Origin: Antedon bifida
Lineage: Eukaryota; Echinodermata; Crinoidea; Comatulida; Antedonidae
NCBI GenBank assembly: GCA_963402885.1
Contig: OY727099.1
Coordinates: 24,819,001 to 24,883,000, forward strand
DNA: 64,000 bases
Direction: 5' to 3'
The position numbers and the translations under genes were made by a program. Every line of letters starts with the position of its first letter. Within the stretch, counting starts at the first letter, position 1. The notes under the pieces were generated by a model. The model searched no databases. It was not told the origin of the DNA and was given only the letters and a program-made list of their open reading frames with translations. Below are positions 14,801-27,485 of the stretch, piece by piece.

Positions 14801-17800
14801 GTTGTTTATCATGCACATGCATTTTAATATTCAGGACCAACAGCTTTACGTTCTATCCAAAGGATGAGACAGTGAGGGAAGCATCTTTCCCTAAATATAC
14901 ATAAAAGTCCAGTTTTTGGATAAAAACAAATTATCTTAAATTTAACAAAAACATTTAATTTTAGACTACCATTTATCATATGATTTTAGTACGCGACATA
15001 CAAACAAGAAAAACATTCCAAAGCGCTGTACGTACAAACTGAGAAAAGAAACCTAAGTTATATAATCAAACTTTGAATAAACAAATTCAGGCTGTAATTT
15101 GTGTAATAAAATAAATCTGGGAATTATATATTGATAATGCGATCCTAGCGACAAGCACACATTTAACCTCAGACGTCATAAAACCCAGCCATTCCATTCT
15201 CCATAATGCCGTCATAAATGAGATCGACTTTTCGGAGCATCAAATGTATGTAATGAATTCACGTTAATAGTAATTGCGGAGTTAATTTAGTATAAGGGAT
15301 AACACGGCATGAAGGAATACGCTTGCTTTAGGCAGATTATGAAGGCTATTTGGATACTTAAACTGGGCCTTTAGTTTCATCGAGAATAATTATCAGTTTG
15401 GTGATTATGTTATCTGGATCAACTGAATTACATTTACACTATTTTACCCTCCAATGCATTAATATCGTTTAGAAGATTCATTTGAAATTTCCGCACGTTT
15501 TGATGTATATTATCCTCAAGTAAAAGATTGTATATATTTCTCGCTCTTAACTAGTTTAACTTTTGACCATAAAAAACACATTCATTTTTGTGTTTAAAAA
15601 AGGTAAAATTATTTTACCAACGTTTGAATAACTAGCAAAGATAGCAACCCCAAATTGAGTAAACTGTTTTAAAATTTAGTTTAAATCTGTCCCAGTAAAA
15701 TTCATTTTGATATCCCATTACCCACAATCCCTGATTACTCACCCTCCATACTCCTACTCTCCTTGGTGGTTCAAATGTAGTTTAAAACATTTCCAGTACA
15801 ATTCATTTTGATATCCCATTGCCCACAATCGCTGACCGCTCACTCTCCCCACCCCTGCTCTACGGAGTGGTTCAAATGTAGTTATTCCCAGTACAATTCT
15901 GATCTTTTTGATCACCCAAATGAAAAATGTGTATGACAAAACAACCATACAAATTTTACAATATCTTATTTATATAGTAACTTATGTTGAAGTTCTTTGA
16001 GAGAGTTTTCTCACATGTGCCTAGAATTGACAACAACTTTATGTCCCATTTGAAGGATGAGACAATAGGCATCCTGCTACACAACGCACATGTAGGTTAC
16101 AAGCATATGCCACCTCACGCACAAGTCCGATTCGTTGCCATTGTACCATCTTCAATCCTTTATTAAAGTTTACAATGGAAATCTGTCATATCTGCATTCT
16201 TGATGGTGGCTGTTCACAAGTTCACCAACATAGATGAATTATCACTAACTCTTTAATTAGTTATTAAAAAAAACATGTTTAAAATATGTTGTTTTAGTTT
16301 CATTGTTGCATGTCTTGTCGCATGTCCCAAATGTCTCCATAACTCACGTCAGCTGTTTGTATTCTTTATTGCAGCCTTTCTTTCCAACGATTTCTATCAA
16401 GCGAGAAAGTTCAATTATAGTTTCCAGATTGTATATAGCAAACATTATTATACAGTTGATTGTCTGTGCTGTATCATCATATGTAAAACACATGTGACGC
16501 CTGTATCATAGTCCCTAACCAAACCCTTAACTTAACCTTCCTTGATACAGGCACAACATGTAATACATATGAGATGCTGTATTTAGGGAATTGCCTGTAA
16601 TACATAGTATTATCATAATATGTAGATACAGCACTATTAGAGAAAGAGATTATTAAAAGAGAAATATTTTTTTCATGAAGTGCTTTTCGAATAAACATTT
16701 TGAAACTTTGACCTTTGTTGTGTAGTGATATGATAAAACTTAAGAAGTTTATCATATGAAATAAAAATATATAATGATTTTTACTGAATTTGAAACAGAG
16801 ACATCCTAGTAAAAATAATGCGTTATTAATGGTATTTGCAGGTAATCGATGTGTGACCGGCGATATGCTTAGCATGGAAGGTTTAACTGTTAACGATTCG
16901 CACGCAGAGATCATTACGAGACGAGCATTCATCAGGTAAGGCCAACATCCTACAGGGAATAACTGACCAATCAGCAGCTGTCTTATATAAGTGTTAGGGA
17001 TTTCCCTAGGGTCCATTTCTAAAGGGACACATTGACTGTTTAAATTATCAAGTAATTGCAAATAATTTTTAGATATTCTAGACTCATTAGCTGTGACAAT
17101 ATATCATTGATAATCAAACCAATGAATTAACAGTACCCCTGTGAAATTTTTTTAATGAATAAGGTTCGTTTTATCCGGTTTATATTCTTCATTTATTTTA
17201 ATCATAAAGTTTGATAATTGATTTTCAAAAATGACCAAACCATCATAAATTTGCAACCTATATTTGTCTTTTTATTTCTTGACAATCGGAATAATTTAAA
17301 GAATGAAACAACCTACATTTTTACCTGATTGTTTTTTTAGGTTTTTTTTCAAAATTCTAATAGATTTTTGTCCATTAGAGTTGATTTATTATTTGATATA
17401 TAGTGATTTGTTCTGGTTGTGAACTTAACAATGAATCTTATATTCTGAAAAAAATAGTTGGATAATAAGTTTTCAATCATTAAAATGTGGAATAAAAATG
17501 TTCATCTCATGCATGCTGTATCTAACAGCATGGATTCACTACCAACCAACCAACTTTTTATCTTTATCATTAAAATTGAATTGTTTTTTAACAATCCATG
17601 CAATGTGCAAAGTATGTACATGGGACCAACGGCTTTGCATTCTAATCACCACAAATTGACTTCTTCATCAATACTTCTATGAATGGATGATTAGGTGGGA
17701 ACATGAACGATAGTCATACCCAGTACCGTTTTGATCATACGATTACGATCAGGAAAAAACCTCACGAAGGTCAAAAGGATCCTTTAATAGAGGTCATACC

Positions 17801-19834
17801 ATCTCTTACGGTCTTTAGCTAAATCTCTATGTCGCTCAGTGTTTTAAGCTTAAAAAATACTATACGTCATATCTCATATAGTCTGTTTAAAACATATTAT
17901 TTTTTCAGGTTCTTGTACAATGAATTACGCTCATACCAGCAGGACCCGGAACAATCTATTTTTTGCCGGAAGCCCTCTGGAAAACTGGGAGTAAACGATG
18001 ACGTCACGTTTCATTTATATATTAGTACAGCACCTTGTGGAGACGGCTCGCAATTTTCTCGCTCAGACACCGGACCAAACGTAGAAGGTCCTCCGGCCGA
18101 CCTAGATTTCAGTGGTAAAGCGGAACACGTGGCGACACTTGAGAAGAGGAATCAAGGTTTATTGCGAACAAAGCTAGAGACAGGTATGAATATCAGACAT
18201 TTACTACTACTATTACAATACCCCTATTATGAAATGGTATAACCTATGAAAAATAAACTCAAGCTTTTGGATGATGACTATGCATACATAAATGCCAGTA
18301 TGCAGTCGTCCTCATACAGTGTTGATTTAAATATTCACTTGTTCGACACTTATCAAATTATAAACCAGGTTTAGTTTAGGTCCCAAAACTACACATAACA
18401 CTATTCTGTATTGCAATTAAAAACATACAGTATAATATATATATGTTGATATAAAGTTATAAAGCGGTACACCACGTGTATATATAGTTCTGAAAAGATC
18501 TGTTTCTTGACGTTTCGATCAATACACTTTGATCATCCTCAGGAGTAAGAATGGCACAAACCTTCAAACAATATAATTATAATATAGTATAGAACTAAAA
18601 TCTATTTGGAAATTGATATATTATACGATTTCTTTCCTCTTTTTTAAAGGAGAGGGAACCAATCCTATTGAAGGAGAGTACATGCAGACATGGGATGGCA
18701 TTAACAGAGGAGAGCGTCTACGCACGATGTCATGTAGTGACAAAATTGCAAGATGGAATGTTCTTGGACTACAGGGGGCGCTATTGAGCCACTTTCTCGA
18801 TCCAATATATATGAGTTCACTTACACTTGGTAAGATATTTTTTTGATATTTTTTTTTATGTGCAGTATAAACAGGCCCCTATCAATATTACTCAATATTT
18901 TCCCCCGAATAAATGTTTACTTAATTATACGCTTTATCTTCTTAGGCACACTTTACCATCATGGCCATTTATCACGAGCGGTTTGTTGTCGTTTACAAAA
19001 TGTTCACGAGACTAAAAACCTGACAACGTGCTTACCACCTACTTACCGTGTCAGCCACCCGCTACTTGGACATGTCACGAAGATTGAGACTCAAAGAACC
19101 ACCGAAAAAACTAAACAATACAGCATCAACTGGTTCTCAGGATGCGCAAAAGCCGAGGTCACAGATGGTACTAAAGGAAGGTCGGTGAACTAAACATTTT
19201 TGTTTAGTTTAAAGCTTTGTCTACACTATCAAACTTGTTTGACAAAAAAAGTGTGCCCAAATATGGTTGTGGTATGACATCATCATGTCCATATATGGGC
19301 ACATCACATTTTTTGTCACATAAAGTTTGATAGTGTAGACAAGTCTTAAGATAATTGTGAACAGTGATCAATATTTAAATGATAACTGCTGTCCCTTCCT
19401 CCTAAAAAACAAAGCTGCATACCCACATGATTATTTGCATGAAAATCCAAGTTTGAGGGTGGGCTAATTGAGGGTGTGCTGAGGTGGGCATCAGTATAGT
19501 TTTATCAGTAATTAAAACGGGATAAATTAAGTATACCTTTTCTTATTTTAAGCCCAAAACTAATCATTCTTTTGTTTCTGTCAGATGCACGGATGAGAAG
19601 GTGCGATCTGTTCTTTGTAAAGCGGAGTTATTCAACGAGTTCCGCAAAACTTGTGTCTGTTTCAACCGAAACGACCTTCTGGAAACAGACTGGTATTTAG
19701 AAGCTAAACGATTGGCAACTGATTTTCAATTAGCAAAACAACATCTGAATGAGTGCTTCGTCGAAGGTGGCTACGGATATTGGCTAGAAAAACCGTTCGA
19801 CGAAAAGCATTTTAAGTACCAGTTTAGCTCTTAA
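5842..19834 (+). CDS. ADAR: ADAR-type double-stranded-RNA adenosine deaminase (three Z-alpha, one dsRBD, deaminase)
   Basis: Predicted to convert adenosine to inosine in dsRNA. Coding exons: 5842-7073, 9058-9214, 11929-12100, 16842-16935, 17909-18183, 18650-18829, 18946-19180, 19585-19834. All introns are GT-AG and frames join to 864 aa. Three winged-helix Z-alpha-like domains lie at about residues 1-65, 130-192 and 268-330. Each keeps the family Asn, the Pro-Pro pair and the Trp (N38/P57-P58/W60; N166/P185-P186/W188; N303/P322-P323/W325). One dsRBD (about 380-450) is split by intron 1. The deaminase domain has the HAE motif (H541, E543), PCGDG (C595) and a third zinc ligand C672 in an RTMSCSDK motif, matching human ADAR1 H910/E912/C966/C1036. 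The first exon starts at an acceptor (5814) and is open in frame upstream of the ATG, so a further 5' coding exon is possible. Vertebrate ADAR1 has two Z domains and three dsRBDs, so this layout differs. Introns carry five copies of the palindromic MITE. Confidence 0.95.
7215..7341 (+). mobile_element. palindromic MITE, family 1, copy 1 (ADAR intron 1)
   Basis: The inverted ends AAGCTCTGTCTACACT and AGTGTAGACAGAGCTT enclose the shared core (GATGTGCCCATATATG, GATGATGTCATATCAC). TA lies on the left and TA follows the right end. Confidence 0.9.
7545..7725. mobile_element. small inverted-repeat element in ADAR intron 1
   Basis: CCCAATACCGGACAC at the left is matched in reverse by GAGTCTGGTATTGGG at the right, with a unique middle. 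It looks like a degraded non-autonomous DNA element. It lies within a chance open frame at 7492-7758, which is not a gene. Confidence 0.4.
8265..8584. mobile_element. MITE family 2 (TTAA-type), copy 1 (ADAR intron 1)
   Basis: Diverged copy: AAAGATGTCCTCC at the left and GGAGGAAAGTATATCTTTAA at the right, with the family's internal ACATGAAAAATGAAGATTAA stretch. A fragment of another copy abuts it at 8210-8262. Confidence 0.7.
8861..9003 (+). mobile_element. palindromic MITE, family 1, copy 2 (ADAR intron 1)
   Basis: Full-length copy ending about 54 bases before the acceptor of ADAR exon 2, so it may crowd the branch-point region. Confidence 0.9.
9568..9655. repeat. 26-bp tandem repeat, three copies
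   Basis: The phrase TTCCACGGTTCTGTTCCATG recurs three times in ADAR intron 2. Nothing else was seen in 9215-11670 apart from AT-rich sequence. Confidence 0.85.
11672..11820 (+). mobile_element. palindromic MITE, family 1, copy 3 (ADAR intron 2)
   Basis: Same orientation as copies 1 and 2; ends about 108 bases before ADAR exon 3. The left flank is TTAAGC and no clear TA follows on the right. Confidence 0.9.
13255..13785. repeat. 24-30 bp minisatellite (TTGCCCAGACTGG)
   Basis: About twenty imperfect copies of TTGCCCAGACTGGTTTTATT in ADAR intron 3. Spacing varies because of indels in the ACAC/ATTA part. Confidence 0.9.
14336..14497 (-). mobile_element. palindromic MITE, family 1, copy 4 (ADAR intron 3)
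   Basis: Reverse-orientation copy with TA on both sides. It has an extra copy of the internal ATATGGTAGTGAT motif. Confidence 0.9.
14645..14765. repeat. inverted repeat around TGACGTTTCG
   Basis: AAATATAATAGTTAATTAA is mirrored by TTAACTATTATATTTT about 80 bases on, with TGACGTTTCGCC between. A similar CTTGACGTTTCGATC ... CCTCAGGAG phrase occurs at 18510-18545 in intron 5. Both look like transposon ends of an unidentified family. Confidence 0.4.
15690..15915. repeat. about 115-bp tandem duplication
   Basis: Two copies of a block running from CCCAGTAAAATTC through TTGATATCCCATT to GTGGTTCAAATGTAG, in ADAR intron 3. The following 900 bases to exon 4 show nothing else. Confidence 0.85.
19212..19347 (-). 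mobile_element. palindromic MITE, family 1, copy 5 (ADAR intron 7)
   Basis: Starts 31 bases after the donor of ADAR exon 7. Its right end has a small indel (GACAAGTCTT). Confidence 0.9.
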
Positions 19835-19923
19835 GTTTACGCCCCACCTTTGTAAACTTATATTGCTAAATTTTCTTTGAAAGTATATTAATTTCATATA
19901 ATTTTTTGGATTTAACATCGCAG

Positions 19924-20188
19924 ACCCCTTGAAAAGTTACGTTTAAGAGAAAGAAGAAAAGGAGAAGCAACATCTGCTGCGGATCTTTTGCACCTGGATA
20001 AAAATATAGTGGTATCAAACAATTGTTATAAAATGTTGTCACCCAAACCATCCACATTTTGTAGAAGAACCCCGGTAGAAATTTTTAAAAAGAATGTGTT
20101 GTTTAAAAGAAGAGATCAAAAAGCAAGTGGATATGTTTCTAATGGTGAGGATAAGTGGATGAAGTCAGAAGATCAAGTAGTCATTTGA
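19924..20188 (+). CDS. possible alternative last exon of ADAR (88-residue basic tail)
   Basis: After the normal ADAR stop there is an acceptor (CGCAG ending at 19923), then a frame that stays open until TGA at 20186-20188. An in-exon donor at 19816 (TTTTAA|GTACCA) would remove a 108-bp intron and join in frame, giving ...KHFK-PLEKLRLRERRKGE and a 946-aa isoform. The tail is rich in Lys and Arg (RERRKGE, FKKN, FKRRDQK), which could be a nuclear or RNA-binding signal. The frame match is seen in the sequence. The splice itself is inference: the donor is weak, and an open run this long in 3' UTR could be chance. Confidence 0.35.
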
Positions 20189-20482
20189 CATGTTGGGAAT
20201 TTGAGCTAGGCTATGACTTCCAGACAGAACTACGTTGTAGTTTGTTTGGATAATCTGCTTGAAAAGTTCTTGCAGTAAGACCAGCTTGCCTGGCTAGGCT
20301 GCTTTGAAAGTGGCCTTCTGCTAATGTAGGCTACACATTCTTGCGATAAGAGCTTGTTTCAACTACTTCAAAGGCACTCCAAAGCTGCTCTAATTGAAAA
20401 TTCCTGCTTGAAATGCTGACTTTGGAAGATTGTTCTCATCTTGGTTCATTTTGTTCACTTTGTGGAACAACACTGAAAATAT

Positions 20483-20488
20483 AATAAA
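20483..20488 (+). terminator. candidate ADAR polyadenylation signal AATAAA
   Basis: First canonical AATAAA seen downstream of the ADAR stop, about 650 bases on. It would also serve the alternative tail exon. Later AATAAA motifs near 22.3 kb are alternatives. Confidence 0.4.
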
Positions 20489-21564
20489 TGTATGTTTGTT
20501 TGTGGCACATTCCTAGCTACATGGAAAGATACTTGGTACGCTACAAAAATAGATGGTTATTAAGTTTTGTAAACTTAAGATCCAACTATCACTTGAAAAT
20601 TGTATCGTAATTAACAGGACAGTATTATATAAAAAATGATAATTTGGTTAGGAAACTTTACCGTAATTGTGTGAAGAAAGAAATGAGGTTTCAATATAGA
20701 GCTCACAATTTAAAGGGAACTTTTTGAAATCACATAGTTTTTTACTTTCACCGTAAAAAAATGTTGTGATAAGGCCTGAGCTTACCTCTCAATAATGAAG
20801 GGTATCTTTAAAACAGGATAGCTGACGGTTAAATGTGTTTTTGGAATAATTAGAAGGGATATAGAGAATGCTCTAAGAAACAGCTATAAGTAATTTGATA
20901 CCACCCCCAATTAATAGCAGAGTGGGATTCACACGGTTATGGTAATTAATGTTTCAAACCAATGCCTCAGAATGATTCGACAATAAAAAAATGAATTCCA
21001 TTAATAGTGGATAGTGCAATAACTTCTCAGATGTTAAAAAATAATATGAATTGGCCAAAATCGAATAGCCTTGGTGTTGAACGATGCGACTAAATATTAG
21101 GCATGTGAACATCATATAGCCTAGGCCATTACAATCAGTGGTACGTTTAGTAGGAGACGTTTAAGGGCAGATTTTCACTTGATGCTGTATTGTTGAAGGT
21201 TACTTGTAAATAGATGCTAATTCTTTGAAACAAGTTTCTTCATGTTCTAATGAATCAGAAACTATTTACATCTACTGCAAGTATTACCGCATCTGGTGAA
21301 AGTTAACCACAATTGGTGTGTATGTATAATATTACTGTAGAGTAACGCTTTAAAATCGTGCACTGTCTGTTGATAAGAACTAAGTAATCATTTTGTAATA
21401 TAGAATGAACACACCATACCAATAGTTTGTCATTGGTACTGCTTGAAAATTGCACTGCGATGCCATCTAGTTAATGTTAAGAAATACTTAAAATGCCATT
21501 TGATGTTTGATGATGATGATGAGTAAAAGGTTAATTGAAAAGCTGTTTGAAAGAGATGAATTCC

Positions 21565-21905
21565 ATAGTTGCCATCTTGTGTGAAAGAGACAATCCCATA
21601 TTTGCCATCTTGTGTCCTCTTGTGTGATATCAGTATCATTTGTGTTTGTCGTCATTTTGTCCTGTGCTTGTCTGCTTCCATCCTCTATGATGTCAGTATA
21701 CCACTAGTCACCACTGTAGCATGTATGCTGCCATCCTCTTTGATGATGTCAGTGGTACATACCACTGATGTCACCACTGTAGCATGACTGTTGCCATACT
21801 CCTTGATGATGTCAGTGATACCACTGATGTCACCACTGTAGCATGACTTCTGCCATCCTCTTTGATGATGTCAGTGCTACCACTGAAGTCATCAAAGTAC
21901 CATGC
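21565..21905. repeat. about 60-bp tandem repeat with internal palindrome
   Basis: Four to five diverged units built on GATGATGTCAGTG-ATACC-ACTGATGTCACCACTGTAGCATG. The paired GTCAGTG and CACTGA form a short hairpin in each unit. Located downstream of ADAR. Confidence 0.85.
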
Positions 21906-24900
21906 CATTCTCTGATGTTAATGCACAGCATTCATTTATATGTGCATCTTCTCTACTATCTACTAGAATCACTTGTGTACACCAACCTCTGTGATATCCC
22001 TACTTTAGTAAATCCCTTTCTATCTTCTGGTATGATGACCGTTTTACCTACTTCCCCATTTGAGGTACTCTCTATTTATAAAGGTGCAAAGGACTAAACC
22101 ACCAAAGAGGAAGGAAAATATAAGATACAGGGCTGTAAACATTTAACTTTTATGTTTTATCTTAACTTATACTTTGTCCCAAGTGCTTTTAATTCAACTT
22201 GCCTTAAATTTATGTTCTATATTCTGTTCTTTGTTATGCTAAACTTATTTATATATCCATTTATGTTACATATAATTTATTATAAGCTTTTAAAAAAGTA
22301 AACTTAATTAAACTGGACAAAGAATGCAAATAAATAAATTAATAAGATTTTAAACTTATGGATGAACATAAGTGATAGAATAGTGTTTTGAATAATATAC
22401 TGTGCCAATATATAATCTTTTGAACTTTAACCTTTGACCTCTCAAGATTCCTCATAATTTACCACAAAATGATTGTCTATTAAATTGGGTAGAATATAGT
22501 TTTAGTGCGAGTATAAAATGGAAACATATTCTGTGTACACTAATCATTACTCATAAACAAACTACAAATTTTAAAAGGTATTTAAGCTGGTCTTAAAATA
22601 AACAATAAACCAAATTTGTTTCTGTGTAAATATAAAATCCACTTTTTAATTCTAACGTAGCTGTTCATGTCAAAATTTGTGTTTTGTCAAATTGCGAAAA
22701 AAAAAGGCTTTTTTTAAATGACTTATGTATACCGCATGTGCACAACTCCTTTGCTTCTCATAAAGCATTTTAAAAAATACATTTTTGTAATTGTTTTTTA
22801 AAATTATATGACTGTGTGTTGGATTGAATATTTTAAATAGATGTGTTTGTTGATGTAGTACTAATAGATAGGCTATTTCACGCTAATGCTGAATTTTAAC
22901 TGTGTCTATATTATCATTAAATACAATTATATTTATTAATCTAACTGTCAAAAAAAGCTGTAAAAAATATTGTTGTTTCTAAAAAGCAATTGTTATCAGT
23001 ACTGTGCCCATTTTAAATTATTCAAAAAATCGTTTTATATTATTGTTTCATTGAACAAGCAATAATAAAAGATAAAAAAGTAATTTGTTTTATGATCAGT
23101 GGCATTAAGATTCCCCTTGAACTTCTAAAAATGTCACATTAGGCAGTTTTTGAATTATTCAAGTTGCCAGGTTGTTCTGAATATTATACTCAATATATTA
23201 TACTGTTGAATAATTTATTTTAAGCATTTGGGAACTCATCTTCTTAGTGAAGAAATTTAATATTCGCATCATGATTCAAATTGAGCGTAATCTGTATAAT
23301 CAAAATTGCTGTAAATGCTAAATGTACTTTACATCAAAATGAAGCTAAGTTGTTGTCATATGCTAATTTGTGAAGCAAAGGTTTGAACTAAGTATCGATA
23401 TACATTATACTGTATATCACTGTACGATAATAAATTTTCCTGATAATTCTTGTAAACTTTTCATGCCCCTGTTTGACCTTTGACATACTTTGATGATGGT
23501 GCTCCTGTATCTATAGCTGATATAGATAGTGTTAAATCACCTTTTAGTGTTTTGCTTGTCTGTCGTAAGCCTATAGCATCACGCTACTGACGTCGTTGAT
23601 ATAAACTTATGGTGCTTCAAATGAACGAATGCCTTATATGAAGAGTATAAGATGGATTATAACGCTATCAGCATGTACTACCTAAAAAAATCTGTAGAAA
23701 TGTTATTACTCTCTTGGTAGTAAAATAATAGAATATCTGGTAAATAGAATATATATATATATATATATATATAGTCAAATTTTTCCATTTACACTTCACA
23801 ATTGTTATTGGAGTTTTGCAGTTCTACGACCAAAATGTAGAATCAGTCTTCTCCTATAATGTTGTACAATATTATTACCCCCTAACTGGTAATATGTGGG
23901 ATTCATGACTACTTAACTTACTGAATATTATGAACTTGTTTTAAGTGTTGTGTTTATCATTCTAATATTTCATGCCAATTACAAACTTATTAAAAACTGA
24001 AAAAATGCATTAGTGTTTAAAAAAAGTAATCTTATCTAAATGTTTTACTTATGATTGTATCACTGTCGTTTCATGAAATCAGCTAAAAATATATATTACT
24101 ACTTCTAGTGTTTCCAACCAATTCCAAACTTAAAACTAAATTCTAAAAAAAAAGTAGTTTAAGATCTGGTTCTAAACTTCGTCTGTGTCTTGCTATTTCA
24201 TGTTTGGTGTTTGTGTACTGTAATGTTATAGTAGTAGGCCTACTAGTTTTAAACTTTAAACTATTCAAATTGTTGTTTATTGATAATGCTATCCTCTCTG
24301 GATAATATTAATTTAAATGTTAAAAGGTAAAAGTAAACTATACTAGATGTCGCTTATTGTTGATGCTAAAGTTACTCAGAACCTTAGCTTTTAATTCTAA
24401 ATATTTTAGGATGTTTTATATATAAATAGTACATCATTCTTGCCTTCCTATTTAAACCAGTATTATATGTATTTTGATAAAATTCAGACAAGCTACGTCT
24501 GCGGATTATCAGAAATTCTAATTGGCATCTGATTATGGATTCGTTGTCGGTATGATACGATGATTGCAATATTTATGATAAGAACGAAAAAGACCATGTA
24601 AAGGTTGTTGTAAAATATTTATTCATTATAATATTATCATTCCATGTTCTTTTTTACTAGTAGTTAGTATACGTAAATATATTAAATAATAAATATCTGT
24701 TTGTAAGAATATGTGGTAGTTGTTAGGAATATCCAAATAAATGTGTGTGTTTACTATAAAGTTAATTTTATCTTTCAAAAAACAAGATAATGTTTAAATA
24801 CTTGTTCAGCATTAAGTTTTTAAGCTGTAATACAGATTACGGTGAAAATATATTTTTTTTTTTCGAAATGCGTAAAATATCCAATGATATTTGATGTAGT

Positions 24901-25784
24901 ACACATATTTATCTTCTTCTATGACTGACAACTCCCCTTGCCCTAGTTTTATCATCATTAACTGTCTGTCTGGCTGTATGTCTGTTGTTGAAACTCAAAC
25001 AAATTACACAATGTTCGTGGACATAATACGTAAATCTGTCATGTTTGAGTTTTTAATGAGTCTCACTAAGTATAAGCTATATTTTATTGCATTCAAGAAT
25101 TATACTTGATTGATATATGTTTTAAAAATTTATTATTCTAAATCCTCTTCATTTTTAATCGCAGATATTTTTTTTCTCAACTATTAATACTCAAATAAAA
25201 AACATGTAATAATTTTATATTCCTTAAATTTGAAATAAGTAGTTATTTTTATCTTTCTGTTCAATGTAATAAATATTATTTAATTTTTTTTTAAATCTGC
25301 ATATTTTGAATATTCATACATTAGAAAAAAATTTATTTTAATATTTATAACTAATTTATGAATATTTATATTTATGTATTCATTGTAACGTACAGAGATA
25401 TTATTACTCTATGAATATTCATGATATAAATTAATATTTATATATGCATATTCAAAACCATTCAATTGATTGTAATCAATGCATATTACCTAATTTGCAT
25501 ATTCAGCAGTCCTTCATATTTCTAATATATGTTATGAATGTTTAAAGATTTAAGAAATGTGTTTTATTTGAATATTCTACATGATGATATTTTTTGTCTG
25601 TCTCGTAAAAAAATTCCATTAGAAATAAAATGTCAAAAAAGGCAAAATCATCAAAGTATAAAATTCCACTGTGACATGGAATATTTATGTATATTTCAAA
25701 CATGAATAATTTTTAGTTCGTATATTGAGTAGCTTGCTTCTATGCTCATTAGATGGTAGAAAATAACTGCTGATCTTTCCTAAT
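21906..25784. other. AT-rich intergenic sequence
   Basis: No exon-like block was found. It includes a short (AT)n run at 23749-23772 and several GCATATTC/GAATATTCAT phrases around 25300-25520. 20190-21560 is similarly plain. Confidence 0.6.
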
Positions 25785-26445
25785 CCAAATTCATGCTAAT
25801 ATTTCTTATCACAATCCAAATTGCCTATCCTCTAATCCAAATACATGCTAATCTTATCCAAATACATGCTAATCTTTGCTTTTCCTAATCCTAATACATG
25901 CTAATCTTTGCTTATCCTAATCCAAATACATGCTAATCTTTGCTTATCCTAATCCAAATACATGCTAGTCTTTGCTTATCCTAATCCAAATACATGCTAA
26001 TCTTTGCTTATCCTAATCCAAATACATGCTAATCTTTGCTTTTCCTAATCCAAATACATACTAATATTTGCTTATCTTAATCCAAATACATACTAATTTT
26101 TTTTATCCTAATCCAAATACATACTAAGCTTTGCTTATCCAAATACATACTAATCTTTGCTTTTCCTAATCCAAATACATACTAATATTTGCTTATCCTA
26201 ATCCAAATACATACTAATTTTTCTTATCCTAATCCAAATACATACTAATCTTTGCTTATCCAAATACATACTAATCTTTGCTTATCCTAATCCAAATAAA
26301 TATTATTCTTTGCTAATCCTAATCCGTATAAAGTAGAGTACATGCTAATCATTAATTATCAAATTCCAAGTTCATGCTAATCTTTGTTTATCTTATCCCA
26401 AATCCTGCTACCTATCCTAATCCATAGTCATGCTAATCTTTTCTT
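25785..26445. repeat. about 32-bp minisatellite (CTAATCCAAATACATGCTAA)
   Basis: About twenty units of CTAATCCAAATACATGCTAA followed by TCTTTGCTTATC. Later units switch CATGCTAA to CATACTAA as a block, so variants are grouped. Confidence 0.95.
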
Positions 26446-26959
26446 ATCCATCCATGCTTTAATTACCTCCCCCTGATTAAGTACTATTAGTATGTATGTG
26501 CAACTTTATTGCTTAAGAAATCTGATCTAAAAAATGTTAAAATATATATGCAGTTTAAATTTCTCTTGTATTTGATCTTATCGCTGTTAATTATGTGCAA
26601 TATTACCATTTACAATTAAATTGTAATTACATGTTAGATTAGGTTACTATTGTATAATTTTACCGAAGTCAGCATTTTTTAGTTGAACAACTGGTGCAAA
26701 TAATTTTTATTTTTAAATTAAATTTCTTTTATATTTGCTTAGCAAGAGCAATTGATAGAAGGGGAGTGTCAATGGGGGTGATTTGATTGGCTTATAGCAC
26801 ATAACAAACTGTGTATTGCAAATGTGTTTACCATGTATAGCTAGTGTTAAGTAGCAATCAAATAAAAGTTGTAGGAGCAGTAAAATGTTTGCTTGCTACA
26901 TAGACATGCTATGTATTGCTACATTATGGAAATATGTGAGCTTGTGGCATATACTTGGT

Positions 26960-27340
26960 TAAATATGGCATGCCACACTAGGCTATTACAGTATACTACG
27001 TTAGATAACATGCTACACAGTAGGCCTACTACAGTATGCTACATGAGATAGTATAAGCTACATTGTGGGCCTTACTACATTATGCTACATTATATAATGT
27101 ATGCTACACTGTAGGCCTACTACATCATGCTACATTATATACTATATTGTAGACCTATTATGGCATGCTACATTAAATCATTTATGCTACTCTGTATGCC
27201 TACTACAGTGCTACATTAGATATTGTATGCTACTCTTACTACAGTGCTACATTAGCTATTGTATGCCACACTACAGTCCTATTTACATTATACAATACTA
27301 TGTTACTGTATGCGCCACTTAGACTTGTAGCGTAATGTAG
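26960..27340. repeat. imperfect repeat rich in TATGCTACAT and GTAGGCCTACTACA
   Basis: Units of about 40-60 bases alternate TATGCTACATTAGATA with GTAGGCCTACTACAG. They are quite diverged. Confidence 0.75.
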
Positions 27341-27357
27341 ATCATGCTATTAAGCTA

Positions 27358-27485
27358 TTATATGCTTTGGTATATCATGGTAAACAGTGTATTACACATT
27401 TTAATCCTCCATGTGTTAATTAGCACATTGTGCTTTGGTATATGGTAAACAGTGTATTACACATTTTAATCCTCCATGTGTTTAT
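27358..27485. repeat. direct duplication of about 60 bp
   Basis: TGCTTTGGTATAT ... GGTAAACAGTGTATTACACA ... CCTCCATGTGTT occurs twice back to back with one small deletion. Confidence 0.85.

Noticed and set aside
25785-26445. CRISPR array
   Set aside because: The regular repeats have no unique spacers and the locus is an animal nuclear genome; it is a minisatellite.
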